DNA of 64,000 bases from Bacteroidota bacterium. GTDB lineage: Bacteria > Bacteroidota > Rhodothermia > JANXDC01. The notes under the pieces were generated by a model. It saw nothing but the letters and a program-made list of their open reading frames with translations, did no database searches and was not told the DNA's origin. Shown piece by piece: positions 7,071-15,817 of the stretch (position 1 is its first letter; each line of letters starts with the position of its first letter). Made by a program: the position numbers and the translations under genes. The DNA is taken from the NCBI GenBank assembly GCA_025998875.1, contig AP024675.1:1-64000 (forward strand), in the 5' to 3' direction.

Positions 7071-8914
7071 GGGCCGGGACCGGAGGCGGAGTCGAAATAG
7101 GCGCGCAGCGCACGGGCTCGGGCTGGACCAATGAGCGCGGCAAGCTCCTCCTCCGTGGCGTTGCGCACCGCCTCCGGGGAGCCCAAGTGCTCCAGAAGAC
7201 GCCGTATCGTCTTCGGCCCGATACCGGGCACCTTCTCCCATTCGAGCACGAGCAGCTCCCGAAGGCGCCTGTGGCGATGAAAGCGAAGCGCGAAACGGTG
7301 CGCCTCATCTCGTATGCGCTGCAGGAGCCGCAGAGCCGCCGAGGTGCGGGGCAAAAGCAGGGGCTCCTCCCGATCGGGTAGATAGAGCGCCTCCAGGCGC
7401 TTGGCCAGCCCCACGACGGGAACCCTGCCGAGAAGCCCCAGCGCGGCCAGCGACTCCAGCGCGGCCCCCAGTTGAGTCCTTCCTCCATCGATGAGCACCA
7501 GATCCGGGAGCTCGCCCCCTTCGTCGAGCAGGCGGCGATAGCGGCGGTAGACCGTCTCCCGCATGGCGGCCAGGTCATCGGGTCCGGAGGCCGTTCGGAT
7601 GCGATAATGCCGATACTGGCTCCGGGCGGGCCGACCGTCGACAAAACAGACCATCGCGCCCACAAAGGCGTGTCCGTGCAGGTGGGAGTTATCAAAGCAC
7701 TCGATGCGGCGCGGGATTCGCTCCAGACCCAGAACTTGCTTGAGCGCGCGCAGGGCCTCCGGCAGACGGGCCTCCGCGCGCCGGGCCTGCTCCAGGTGCC
7801 ACTCCCCGAGCAGGAGCTGGGCGTTTGTAACCGCCATGCGCACCAGCTCTGCCTCCTCCCCCTCCTCCGGCACGCGTATGCCGACCGGCTGGGCCCGCTG
7901 GGCCTCCAGGTAGGCCCGCAGGGGCTCCGGATCGGGCAAAGCGTGGCTTACCAGGATCTCCTCAGGCACGAGGGTGGCCTCATTGAGGTAATAGCGTTCG
8001 GCGAAAACCTCCAGCAGTTGCCCCGGACTTCTGCCCTCCACGTTGGTCAGATAGGCATGCCGGCGGCCCACAAGACGACCCTCTCGGATGAAAAAGGCCA
8101 CGGCACAGGCCACGTGCTGGGAAGCATCCACAGCCAGGGCCAGTACGTCCCGGTCAGAGGGGCTCTGGAGCAGGACCTTCTGCTGCGCGCTCAGGCGCTC
8201 CAGAGCACGAATACGATCCCGCAACCGGGCGGCCTCTTCAAAGCGCATTTCCTCGGCCAGGGCCATCATGCGCCCCTTGAGTTGCTCGATGAGCGCGCGG
8301 GTATGCCCGCGCAGGACGGCCTCCACCTGCCGGAGCGTCTCCTCGTATTGCTCCGGGCTCTCCAAGCCCACACAGGGGGCATGACAACGGCCTATGTGGT
8401 AGTCCAGACAGGGACGATATCGACCCGAGGCGATTTGCTCCGGGGCCAGATTGAGCGAACAGCTGCGCAGCGGAAAAATCTCCCGAATGGCCCGCACCAG
8501 CACGCGCAGGGCGCGCCCATCCGTATACGGGCCGAAATACCGGGACCCGTCCCGAACGAGGCGACGGGTCAGGATCAGCCGTGGAAAGGGCTCGTTTTTG
8601 ATGCAAAGAAAGGGATAGCTCTTGTCATCCCGGAGGCTGATGTTGTACCGGGGCCGATGCATCTTAATGAGCGTGTTCTCGAGAATGAGCGCCTCGGCCT
8701 CCGTGTCCGTCACAATCCATTCCAGATCCGCAATCCGGGCCAGGAGCGCGGCCGTCTTGCCATCCCGGTGCCGGTTTTCCTGAAAATAGGAGCGCACGCG
8801 CTGCCTCAGAGAACGGGCCTTGCCCACATAGAGCACCTTGCCGTGGCGGTCACGGAATATATAGACCCCTGGACGCGCCGGCAGGGCCTGCAGTTTGGCC
8901 TTCAGCTCCTGCAT
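7067..8914 (-). CDS. uvrC: Excinuclease ABC subunit C
   Basis: A 615-residue UvrC. It has an N-terminal GIY-YIG nuclease (PGVYIFRDRHGKVLYVGKA, about 14-32) that makes the 3' incision, a UVR helical pair (about 205-240) that contacts UvrB, a Cys-rich stretch (CLDYHIGRCHAPC), an RNase-H-like endonuclease domain (ECFDNSHLHG, LVLIDGG) for the 5' incision, and C-terminal helix-hairpin-helix motifs (VPGIGPKTIRRLLEHLGS). It cuts around bulky DNA lesions in nucleotide excision repair with UvrA and UvrB. The ATG at 8914 gives the family N-terminus; the open frame continues upstream only as the antisense of fumC. It is monocistronic, divergent from fumC. Confidence 0.96.
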   Translation of the reverse strand: MQELKAKLQALPARPGVYIFRDRHGKVLYVGKARSLRQRVRSYFQENRHRDGKTAALLARIADLEWIVTDTEAEALILENTLIKMHRPRYNISLRDDKSYPFLCIKNEPFPRLILTRRLVRDGSRYFGPYTDGRALRVLVRAIREIFPLRSCSLNLAPEQIASGRYRPCLDYHIGRCHAPCVGLESPEQYEETLRQVEAVLRGHTRALIEQLKGRMMALAEEMRFEEAARLRDRIRALERLSAQQKVLLQSPSDRDVLALAVDASQHVACAVAFFIREGRLVGRRHAYLTNVEGRSPGQLLEVFAERYYLNEATLVPEEILVSHALPDPEPLRAYLEAQRAQPVGIRVPEEGEEAELVRMAVTNAQLLLGEWHLEQARRAEARLPEALRALKQVLGLERIPRRIECFDNSHLHGHAFVGAMVCFVDGRPARSQYRHYRIRTASGPDDLAAMRETVYRRYRRLLDEGGELPDLVLIDGGRTQLGAALESLAALGLLGRVPVVGLAKRLEALYLPDREEPLLLPRTSAALRLLQRIRDEAHRFALRFHRHRRLRELLVLEWEKVPGIGPKTIRRLLEHLGSPEAVRNATEEELAALIGPARARALRAYFDSASGPGP

Positions 8915-9013
8915 GCCGGTTGCTCCGGTTTCGGCACTTGCTTGAACTTTTCTTCCGGGACCCAGGATTCCTCTGGGCCTCGCTGGCCATAGCAACGGAA
9001 AGGAGCAGAAACC

Positions 9014-10429
9014 ATGGACTACCGGATCGAACGCGACTCCCTGGGGGAGGTGCGCGTGCCCGCCTCGGCTTACTGGGGGGCCCAGACGCAGCGGGCCATC
9101 GAGAACTTCCCCATCAGCGGCATCCGCTTTCCCCGTCGGTTCCTGGAAGCCCTCGCCCTGATCAAAGAGGCCGCCGCCGTGGCCAACCGGGACCTGGGCC
9201 TGCTGGAGGCGCGCATCGCGGAGGCGATCATCGCCGCGGCCCGGCGGGTGCGCTCCGGGGAGCTGGAGGCGCAGTTTCCCCTGGATATCTACCAGACGGG
9301 CTCGGGCACCTCGACGAACATGAATATGAACGAGGTACTGGCCAACCTGGCCACGGAAATGCTGGGCGGGAAGCGGGGTTCCCGCCTGGTGCATCCGAAC
9401 GATCACGTCAACATGAGCCAGTCCTCCAACGACGTGATCCCGACGGCCATGCACATCTCCGCCCGCCTGGCCCTGGAAAGGGAGCTCCTTCCCGCCCTGG
9501 AGAAGCTGGCCGAAGCGCTGCAGGAAAAGGCCCACGCCTTCGATGAGGTCATCAAAAGCGGCCGCACGCACCTCATGGACGCCACCCCCGTACGCCTGGG
9601 ACAGGAGTTCGCCGGCTACGCGGCCCAGATCCGGAAAAACATCAACCGACTGCGCCAGGCCAGCGAAGAACTCTCCGAGCTGGCCCTGGGCGGAACGGCC
9701 ACGGGCACGGGGATCAACCGACACCCCGACTTCCCCCGGCGGGCGATCGCCTACATCTCGGCCGAAACCGGGTTGGCCTTCCGGGAAGCCGAAGACCACT
9801 TTGAAGCCCAAGCCGCCAAAGATGCTTTCGTCCAGACCGCCGGGGCGCTTAACACGCTGTCCACCAGCCTGATGAAGATCGCCAACGACATCCGCTGGAT
9901 GGGTTCCGGCCCGACAAGCGGACTGGCCGAGCTCCGGCTCCCGGACCTGCAACCGGGATCCTCGATCATGCCAGGCAAGGTCAATCCGGTCATCAACGAA
10001 GCGCTCATGATGGTCTGCGCCCGCGTCATGGGCAACCATCTGGTGATCACGATCGGCAACCAGCACGGCAACTTCGAACTCAACGTCATGATGCCCGTCA
10101 TGGCCCACGCCATGCTGGAATCTCTGACCATCCTGAGCAACGCCGTGACCGTATTTCGGACCAGGGTCATCGAAGGCCTGGAGGCCAATCGGGAGCGATG
10201 CCGCGAACTCCTGGAGCGCAACCCCTCGATCGCCACAGCGCTCAACCCCGTAATCGGCTACGACCGGGCAGCCGAAGTGGCCAAACGCGCCGCACGCGAG
10301 GGCAAGTCCGTCCGCCAGGTGGTGCTCGAGATGGGGCTGCTCTCCGAATCCGAACTGGATCAGTACCTGAACGTGCGCCAGATGACCGAGCCCGGATTTA
10401 CGGCCTCAGGAGCCGCAGGGGGGGGCTAA
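9014..10429 (+). CDS. fumC: Class II fumarate hydratase
   Basis: A 471-residue member of the aspartase/fumarase superfamily. It carries the signature GSSIMPGKVNP (about 316-326), the flexible loop with the catalytic Ser, together with SGRTHLMDATP near 187 and TGSGTSTNMNMNEV near 97, both of which form the active site of fumarase C. It interconverts fumarate and malate in the TCA cycle without an iron-sulfur cluster and is usually heat- and oxygen-stable. The start ATG has AAAGGAG 8 nt upstream. It is followed by a strong terminator, so it is transcribed alone. Confidence 0.96.
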   Translation: MDYRIERDSLGEVRVPASAYWGAQTQRAIENFPISGIRFPRRFLEALALIKEAAAVANRDLGLLEARIAEAIIAAARRVRSGELEAQFPLDIYQTGSGTSTNMNMNEVLANLATEMLGGKRGSRLVHPNDHVNMSQSSNDVIPTAMHISARLALERELLPALEKLAEALQEKAHAFDEVIKSGRTHLMDATPVRLGQEFAGYAAQIRKNINRLRQASEELSELALGGTATGTGINRHPDFPRRAIAYISAETGLAFREAEDHFEAQAAKDAFVQTAGALNTLSTSLMKIANDIRWMGSGPTSGLAELRLPDLQPGSSIMPGKVNPVINEALMMVCARVMGNHLVITIGNQHGNFELNVMMPVMAHAMLESLTILSNAVTVFRTRVIEGLEANRERCRELLERNPSIATALNPVIGYDRAAEVAKRAAREGKSVRQVVLEMGLLSESELDQYLNVRQMTEPGFTASGAAGGG

Positions 10430-10443
10430 ACGCCCCGCCAGAG

Positions 10444-10473
10444 GCCCGGGCGGTGGTCCGTCCGGGCTTTTTT
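10444..10473 (+). terminator. Rho-independent terminator of fumC
   Basis: A 10-bp stem GCCCGGGCGG/CCGTCCGGGC (one G-U pair) with a TGGT loop and six Ts. Confidence 0.9.
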
Positions 10474-10537
10474 CATCTCTGCCCCGCTTAACCCTGCCCG
10501 AAACCCCGGAGCGGAGAAAGCCCGGCATCCTGCATAC

Positions 10538-10570
10538 GGCTTCTTTCTGGACGAAAAAGAAAGCAAAGCC
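10538..10570. repeat. Imperfect inverted repeat in the fumC-yceI gap
   Basis: GGCTTCTTTCT and AGAAAGCAAAGCC form inverted arms with a 2-nt insert in one arm and a 9-nt loop. The rest of the 10474-10690 interval holds no supported gene. Similar purine/pyrimidine-biased hairpins are common as intergenic repeats in Bacteroidota; copy number in this genome is unknown. Confidence 0.4.
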
Positions 10571-10690
10571 CCGATCCGGCGGGCCGTGCTCTCTACGCCC
10601 AGCTGTTCCGCTGCGGCACCCGTACTTCGGTGCAAATGGGCCGGTTCGTGAAAAACGCATGAAGGGCTATCCTGGCGAGGGAAAACTGCG

Positions 10691-10725
10691 TATAATCGCA
10701 AGGAGATAAAAAGAGTTTTATCTCC
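10691..10725 (+). promoter_or_regulatory. TATAAT box followed by a perfect 10-bp inverted repeat, leader of yceI-porin
   Basis: TATAAT at 10691-10696 without a clear -35 box. It is followed by GGAGATAAAA (10702-10711), AGAG and TTTTATCTCC (10716-10725). The repeat would cover the start of the transcript, so it may be an operator or an RNA hairpin just before the ribosome-binding site of yceI. Confidence 0.4.
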
Positions 10726-10749
10726 AATAAACCAAAAAGGAAGCACGCC

Positions 10750-11430
10750 ATGAGACCGATTCGCCTTCGCCCATGGACCTGGATTTCCGGCCTGTTGATC
10801 TTCTTCGGCTCCGGTCTGCTGGGGCTGGCGCTACAGGCGCAGCCCGGGCTTCGGCTACAGGCCCATCTGGCCTATGCCGAGCCGGCACCAGCGGGTCTTC
10901 GGGCGCCTCGTCTGGAGCTCAAAGCCGGCAGCCGCCTCTGGCTGGAGGGCAATTCGACCCTGCATCCGTATTCCGTGGAGGCCACACGGCTGCTTCTGGA
11001 GGGCACCGTAGAACCCTCCAGCGGCCCACTGAACTGGCGCATCGTGGAGCTCAAGGTGCGCATCCCCGTTGCCGGGCTTAAATCCGGCATCGAGGGCCTG
11101 GACCGCAACATGTATCGGGACCTGAAAGCGGACCAGCATCCGGAGATTCGCTTTATCCTTACCGGCTACACCACGCTGAGCCCCACCTCGGCTGAGGGCA
11201 ACACCATCCAGGCCCGGGGCAGGCTCCTTGTAGCCGGGGTGGAGCGGGACATCGAGCTACAGGCCCAGCTTACCATCTCGGGCAACGAGATCCGGGTTGA
11301 GGGCTCCAAAGAGCTTTTCATGACCGACTTCGGCATCACGCCCAGACGCTTTCTGGGCTTCATGCGGGTGGACAACAAGATCACCGTCCGTTTTGCCCTG
11401 GTATTTCTGGTGCAGACGGAGCAGAGTTAA
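10750..11430 (+). CDS. YceI-like family protein, exported
   Basis: A 226-residue protein with an N-terminal hydrophobic segment (ISGLLIFFGSGLLGLALQAQ) that looks like a signal peptide or anchor, then a YceI lipocalin-like barrel. The family features seen are SRLWLEGNSTLHPYS near the start of the domain, GLDRNMYRDLKADQHPEIRF in the middle, and GRLLVAGVERDIEL. YceI proteins bind isoprenoid or lipid-like molecules in the periplasm; the ligand here is unknown. A good AAGGAAG site precedes the ATG. Only 24 nt separate it from the downstream porin-like gene, so the two probably form an operon. Confidence 0.88.
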   Translation: MRPIRLRPWTWISGLLIFFGSGLLGLALQAQPGLRLQAHLAYAEPAPAGLRAPRLELKAGSRLWLEGNSTLHPYSVEATRLLLEGTVEPSSGPLNWRIVELKVRIPVAGLKSGIEGLDRNMYRDLKADQHPEIRFILTGYTTLSPTSAEGNTIQARGRLLVAGVERDIELQAQLTISGNEIRVEGSKELFMTDFGITPRRFLGFMRVDNKITVRFALVFLVQTEQS

Positions 11431-11454
11431 CCGGAAAAAAGGAGGGAGCACGCC

Positions 11455-12750
11455 ATGAAACGTCTGCTGAGTCTATCCCTGCTTGCAACCCTGGTCGCTG
11501 CAGCCGGCCTGCGGGCGCAACCCCGAGGCGAAGACAAGCCCACCCTGACCGTGGGCGGTATGATCCGGCCCGTCTGGCTCCTCCAGCGGGTGGACGATCC
11601 GTTCCGGGACAAAACCCAGGTGTATCATTTCTTCGGCCGAGCCCGCCTCTACGCCCAGGGCACCTACAGAGATGTGCGCTTCTACACGGAGCTAGCCCTG
11701 GCCGGGCGCGAGGTTGAGATCCCGACCTCAGGGGGTGGCACCTGGGGGCCGAACACGGTGCTTCTGGATTTCTACTTCGATCTGCTGGAGCCCCTCTCCC
11801 TGCCCTTCCATGTGCGGCTCGGGCAGTACAGGACCCCCTTCGGCCTGGAGCAGATAACCCGCTACCGGGATCTGCCCTTTGTAGAGCGCTCCCTGCCCTA
11901 TCTGTTCTTCGGGCTGGGCCGGGATTATGGGGCGACCCTCTACGGCACCTATGGGGAATGGCTGGATGTGGCGCTCACCGTGCAGAGCGGCACGGGTCGG
12001 AACCTGCCGGAGCGCTACATCCCTATGAGGCTCGGCACCCCACTTCTGGCCGCCCGGGTGGGTCTGAACAGCGGCTTGCCTGATGGGTTCAGGCACGAAG
12101 GCGGAACGGAAAAGCCTCTTGCGGGTTCCGTATACCTGAACGCGCTTTACGTGAAGGACTCCTTCGTGGGCCATTCCTCGGCCCTACAGGTGCGGCTCAA
12201 GGACAAGCCGCTCCTGCTCAACGGCAACTGGAATACCTTCCTCTCCCGGCGGCCGCTGGATCGGGGCACGCTCCGGATGTTCGGCCTGGACGGCGCGCTG
12301 CGGTACCGCTCCGAAAGATGGACGCTCAGCGCTGAAGCCGAGTACACCCAGGGCGCGTACAAAAACACCTACGGAGAGCTCTCCCTCTCCGGTGGCCGGC
12401 TGCAGGCCGTCCTGAGCACAGAGAAGCTGGATCTGGGTCTGCGGTATGCGTTCGTGCGTCCGGACGCGGACCTGGGTAAGGGCCTGAACGCGCAGGTGCC
12501 CGAGCCCATCGGGGATAAGGGGATGGGCGAGCTCACGCCCATGCTGGCCTACCGATTCATGCGGGCTCCGGTCAAGCTCATCCTCGAGCTCCCGGTCTGG
12601 TTTGATGTGCCGGTGGCCATCGAGAACGGGATCGGCGCCTATCCTCTGCACCAACAGCCGGACCAGATCACCTACATCCGCACGGCGGGCAACCGGATCG
12701 AGCGGCAGACGATCTACGGCTTGCAGGCCACGCTCCAGCTGCGCTTCTAA
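11455..12750 (+). CDS. Outer-membrane porin-like protein (phosphate-selective porin O/P type)
   Basis: A 431-residue protein with a clear signal peptide (MKRLLSLSLLATLVAAAGLRAQ) and alternating beta-strands ending in Phe (TLQLRF), as expected for an outer-membrane barrel. The segment VRLGQYRTPFGLEQ followed by a conserved ERS region is typical of porin O/P-like barrels of Bacteroidota. It probably lets small anions or other solutes pass the outer membrane; selectivity is not readable. It follows yceI by 24 nt and has its own AGGAGGGAG ribosome-binding site. Past its stop lies a 34-bp perfect palindrome. Confidence 0.8.
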   Translation: MKRLLSLSLLATLVAAAGLRAQPRGEDKPTLTVGGMIRPVWLLQRVDDPFRDKTQVYHFFGRARLYAQGTYRDVRFYTELALAGREVEIPTSGGGTWGPNTVLLDFYFDLLEPLSLPFHVRLGQYRTPFGLEQITRYRDLPFVERSLPYLFFGLGRDYGATLYGTYGEWLDVALTVQSGTGRNLPERYIPMRLGTPLLAARVGLNSGLPDGFRHEGGTEKPLAGSVYLNALYVKDSFVGHSSALQVRLKDKPLLLNGNWNTFLSRRPLDRGTLRMFGLDGALRYRSERWTLSAEAEYTQGAYKNTYGELSLSGGRLQAVLSTEKLDLGLRYAFVRPDADLGKGLNAQVPEPIGDKGMGELTPMLAYRFMRAPVKLILELPVWFDVPVAIENGIGAYPLHQQPDQITYIRTAGNRIERQTIYGLQATLQLRF

Positions 12751-12752
12751 GC

Positions 12753-12786
12753 AGCAGGCAGGCCCCCGATCGGGGGCCTGCCTGCT
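12753..12786. repeat. 34-bp perfect palindrome downstream of the porin gene
   Basis: Each arm is AGCAGGCAGGCCCCCGA, meeting at a central GATC with no spacer. No T-tract follows, so it is not a standard intrinsic terminator, although an RNA hairpin would be extremely stable and may protect the 3' end or block transcription. Confidence 0.85.
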
Positions 12787-12827
12787 ATCCGGATAGGAAC
12801 AGCTTCGGATCACAGGGAGGTGGAAAG

Positions 12828-12857
12828 AAAAAACCCGACCGCACGGTCGGGTTTTTT
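12828..12857. terminator. Bidirectional terminator between porin and tRNA-fMet
   Basis: A6, stem CCCGACCG/CGGTCGGG with a CA loop, then T6. It is symmetric, so it serves the tRNA gene from the right and, if needed, the yceI-porin transcript from the left. It lies directly at the tRNA 3' end. Confidence 0.85.
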
Positions 12858-12858
12858 G

Positions 12859-12931
<73 letters not shown>

Positions 12932-12947
12932 ATCGTTTTCGGGACAG

Positions 12948-12978
12948 CAAAGATAAACACATCCGGCTCCTCTGTCAA
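12948..12978 (-). promoter_or_regulatory. Promoter of tRNA-fMet
   Basis: TTGACA, 17 nt, then TATCTTTG on the minus strand; the box ends 17 nt before the tRNA 5' end. A perfect -35 hexamer combined with a TAnnTTTG box. Confidence 0.7.
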
Positions 12979-13023
12979 GCCCATCGCATCGGGGATGCCT
13001 GTTTCTGGAGCGTCGGCTCAGCT

Positions 13024-15021
13024 TCAGGCCGGCTCCAGCCGCAGCAGACCGCGGCGGGGATCGATCTGGAGTGGACGCACAGGGAGCACCTCACCCGGCT
13101 GACGGAGCGCATACTCCACCAGCACCCCCAGCAGGCCATAGGGCCTCAGTTCCACCCGGTAGCCCAGCGGATGACGGCCCAGCACGACCGCCTCGTAGGA
13201 GGTCAGTCCCTGTCGGGAAAGCCACACCAGCATCCAGTATCGAGAAGCGCGCGCTTCAAGGGCGCGCATTCGGGATTCAGCCGCTTCGGCCGTGGCCAGC
13301 ACCTCCAGGAGGGCCATTCCCTCGTAGGGCGGCGCTTCTCCTCGGAGGGCGGCGCGGAGCTGACGGCCCAGAACCAGATCCGCATACCGCCTCAGGGGCG
13401 AGCTGATCTGCACGTAGGCCTCCAGGCCCAATCCGGCGTGGGCCTTGGGATGCGTGCTCAGATGTGTGCGGCGCAGGAGGCGCGTCCACTGCCCCCATCG
13501 AAGGGGATCGTAGGCGAGGATTTGCCCCTGCAGATCCGGATCCTCGGGCGGATCCTGAGCCCGGTAGATCATGGGCACCCCGTGATCGAGCGCCCACCGG
13601 GCGGCCATGGCATTGGCCCAGATCATCCACTCGCTGACCAATCGACGGGCCGGAGAGCCCGGATCGACGGGCTTGAGCACAACCTCCCCCTCCTGGCCAC
13701 GCACCCGCACCTTGTACTCCGGTCGGAGCAACACCGTGGCACCCCGGGCGAGCCGTTCCCGGAGCAAGCCCTCCGCGGCTCGATAGAGGACGCTCAGCGC
13801 CTCCTTGAGGGGATGTGCTCCGGTGTCTTCGAGCAGGGTATCGGCTTCCTCGTAGCTCAGACTGCTCTGGATGCGGATCTGACCGAGCACGAGATCCCGG
13901 AACCGAACCCCGCCGCCGGGGTCTACCTCAGCCAGAAAGCTTAGCGTGGGCCGGAGCTCGCCGGGCCGCAGGCTGGCCAGGTCCGTTCCGAGCCGTTCGG
14001 GAAGCATCCAAATCGGACCCGTGGGCAGGTAAATGGTCAACGCCCGGCGAAGGGCTTCTTGATCCAGAGCGGTGCCGGGGGGAAAGAAGTACGCCGGATC
14101 GGCCAGGTGTACGCCCACGCGCCATCGCCCATCGGGCAGGGGCTGCAGGGTAAAGGCGTCGTCGACCTCGCGTGTTTCCGGATCATCGATGTGAAAAGCG
14201 GCCAGATCGGTAAAATCCTCGCGTCCCTCTTCCGGGGTGAACGGGCTCAGCGCCCGTGCCTCGGCCAGTACCTCCTCGGGAAAGGCGACCTCCAGACCGG
14301 CCGACCAGGCATAGGCCTCCGTGGAGGGCTCCAGACGACCGGCCCGCACCAGGATTTCGAAGGCCGCCTCGCGGGCCGTCATCCCGGCCCTGCCGGCCAG
14401 CTCCTCAAGGAGTTGGCCGATCTCCGATGGCTCCCCGCGCCGCAACAGGCCCTCCAGGGCCTCCAGCACCGCGGGCTCCAGCTCGGCCTCTTCTTCCTCG
14501 AGGGCTTGCCGCAAGACGTCCTGGAGCGCTTGCCGCCTCTGGGCGCACGCTCGACGGCGCTGTTCTGCCTCCTGCAGGGCGGCCACCTGCTCCGGAGTAC
14601 GGGGACGAAAACGCAATCCGTGGCGGCTGAAGCTGAAATAGTACGCATCTGCCCAGAGCCGGCGCAGGAGGGCCGATCGGGCCACCGGGCTGGCCCCGGC
14701 ACCGAAGTAGACGGAGGCGAGCGCCTCCAGATCCTGCTCATCCCCTCCGTCTCGGACGGCTTCCCAGAGCAAGCCCAGATCGATCTCCTCGGCCTGCTGT
14801 CGAATGCGCTCCTCCAACTGCCGCACCTTCTCGGCCAGAAGGTCCGGATCTCCAAGTCGCCCATGTTCCAGCAGGAGGCATCGCTCCGGCACACGAAGCC
14901 GTTTGCCCGTAGGGGTGAGCACCCCCAGGGTGGACCCCCGTACCTCGAGCACAAGCCCCCACTGCAGGCGATCACCGTCGAGAAATTCGATGAGGCTACC
15001 CGGCTCCGCCATCTCCTCCAT
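13024..15021 (-). CDS. RNB-domain exoribonuclease (RNase II/R superfamily, short form)
   Basis: A 665-residue protein. The N-terminal 260 residues hold a small barrel-like start (GSLIEFLDG...GVLTPTGKRLRVP) and a helical region rich in Gln and Glu. The RNB catalytic domain begins near 270 with the metal motif FHIDDPETREVDDAF and continues to YVQISSPLRRYADLVLGRQL. It lacks the long S1 and cold-shock modules of E. coli RNase R, and resembles the shorter cyanobacterial/chloroplast type. It should degrade RNA 3' to 5'. The start at 15021 follows GGGAG; a second ATG three codons later is also possible. The gene is divergent from scpA with only 19 nt between starts. Confidence 0.85.
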   Translation of the reverse strand: MEEMAEPGSLIEFLDGDRLQWGLVLEVRGSTLGVLTPTGKRLRVPERCLLLEHGRLGDPDLLAEKVRQLEERIRQQAEEIDLGLLWEAVRDGGDEQDLEALASVYFGAGASPVARSALLRRLWADAYYFSFSRHGLRFRPRTPEQVAALQEAEQRRRACAQRRQALQDVLRQALEEEEAELEPAVLEALEGLLRRGEPSEIGQLLEELAGRAGMTAREAAFEILVRAGRLEPSTEAYAWSAGLEVAFPEEVLAEARALSPFTPEEGREDFTDLAAFHIDDPETREVDDAFTLQPLPDGRWRVGVHLADPAYFFPPGTALDQEALRRALTIYLPTGPIWMLPERLGTDLASLRPGELRPTLSFLAEVDPGGGVRFRDLVLGQIRIQSSLSYEEADTLLEDTGAHPLKEALSVLYRAAEGLLRERLARGATVLLRPEYKVRVRGQEGEVVLKPVDPGSPARRLVSEWMIWANAMAARWALDHGVPMIYRAQDPPEDPDLQGQILAYDPLRWGQWTRLLRRTHLSTHPKAHAGLGLEAYVQISSPLRRYADLVLGRQLRAALRGEAPPYEGMALLEVLATAEAAESRMRALEARASRYWMLVWLSRQGLTSYEAVVLGRHPLGYRVELRPYGLLGVLVEYALRQPGEVLPVRPLQIDPRRGLLRLEPA

Positions 15022-15040
15022 TGCTCCCGGCCGAGGTCGG

Positions 15041-15817
15041 ATGGTAATTTACATCACCATGCGTCCCGTCTACGAAGTACAGCTGGAGGTCTTCGAGGGT
15101 CCCCTGGATCTGCTGCTGTTTTTCATCCGGCGCCAGGAGCTGGACATCCGGGACATTCCCCTGGAGCGCATCACGGGCCAGTTTCTGGACCATCTCATCG
15201 AAACCGGCCAGATTGATCTGGAACTGGTTGGCGAGTTCCTCTACGCGGCGGCGGCGCTACTGGAGCTGAAAGTGCGCACCCTGTTGCCCGGTTCCGATGT
15301 AGCCGGAGAGCCATCCTCCGAGCAAGAGCTCCCGCGGGAGGAAAAGGCCGAAGGCCCCCTCGCTGCCCTGGAGCCGTTTCGCCTGGCCGTCCAGGCGCTA
15401 CAGGAGCGGCGGACCCGGGCGGGATTTCGGCGCGGACGCATCGCCGAGCTTGAAGCCGAAGAGGCCCCTCCCCCTACGCTATCGCTCACGCTGTATCAGC
15501 TTCTGGGGGCCTACGGTCGGGTGCTTGTGCGTTTGCGTCCCCAGCCCACCCTGCTCATAGAGCCCTGGCCCACCACGGTGGAAAGACAGTCCCGATGGTT
15601 GCTAGATCGGCTTCAGCGGGAGGGCACCCTCTCTTTTCAGCAGCTTATGCGCGAGCTACCCGACCGGATGTGGGTGGTGATCACCTTTCTGGCCCTGCTG
15701 GATCTTGTCTACGAGGGCCGGCTCCGGCTGCGGATCGAGTCGGACCCGGAACGGTTTGCCATAGAGCTACCTCAGAGCGAGCGCACCGCATATGTACACG
15801 CTGGAACAGGCCCTTGA
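15041..15817 (+). CDS. scpA: Segregation and condensation protein A
   Basis: A 258-residue kleisin. The N-terminus (YEVQLEVFEGPLDLLLFFIRRQELDIRDIP) is diagnostic, followed by the ITGQFLDHL...FLYAAAALLELKVRTLLP helices; the C-terminal winged-helix part contacts the SMC head. With ScpB and SMC it forms the bacterial condensin complex that folds and segregates chromosomes. The ATG at 15041 is preceded by GAGG; a second ATG six codons later (MRPVYEV) also fits. It overlaps scpB by 26 nt, showing translational coupling. Confidence 0.92.
   Translation: MVIYITMRPVYEVQLEVFEGPLDLLLFFIRRQELDIRDIPLERITGQFLDHLIETGQIDLELVGEFLYAAAALLELKVRTLLPGSDVAGEPSSEQELPREEKAEGPLAALEPFRLAVQALQERRTRAGFRRGRIAELEAEEAPPPTLSLTLYQLLGAYGRVLVRLRPQPTLLIEPWPTTVERQSRWLLDRLQREGTLSFQQLMRELPDRMWVVITFLALLDLVYEGRLRLRIESDPERFAIELPQSERTAYVHAGTGP

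Noticed and set aside
8915-10108. N-terminal extension of uvrC in the same open frame
   Set aside because: This part is the antisense of fumC; the UvrC family starts at the ATG at 8914.
12753-12786. Palindrome as intrinsic terminator of the porin gene
   Set aside because: No T-tract on either side; recorded as a repeat instead.
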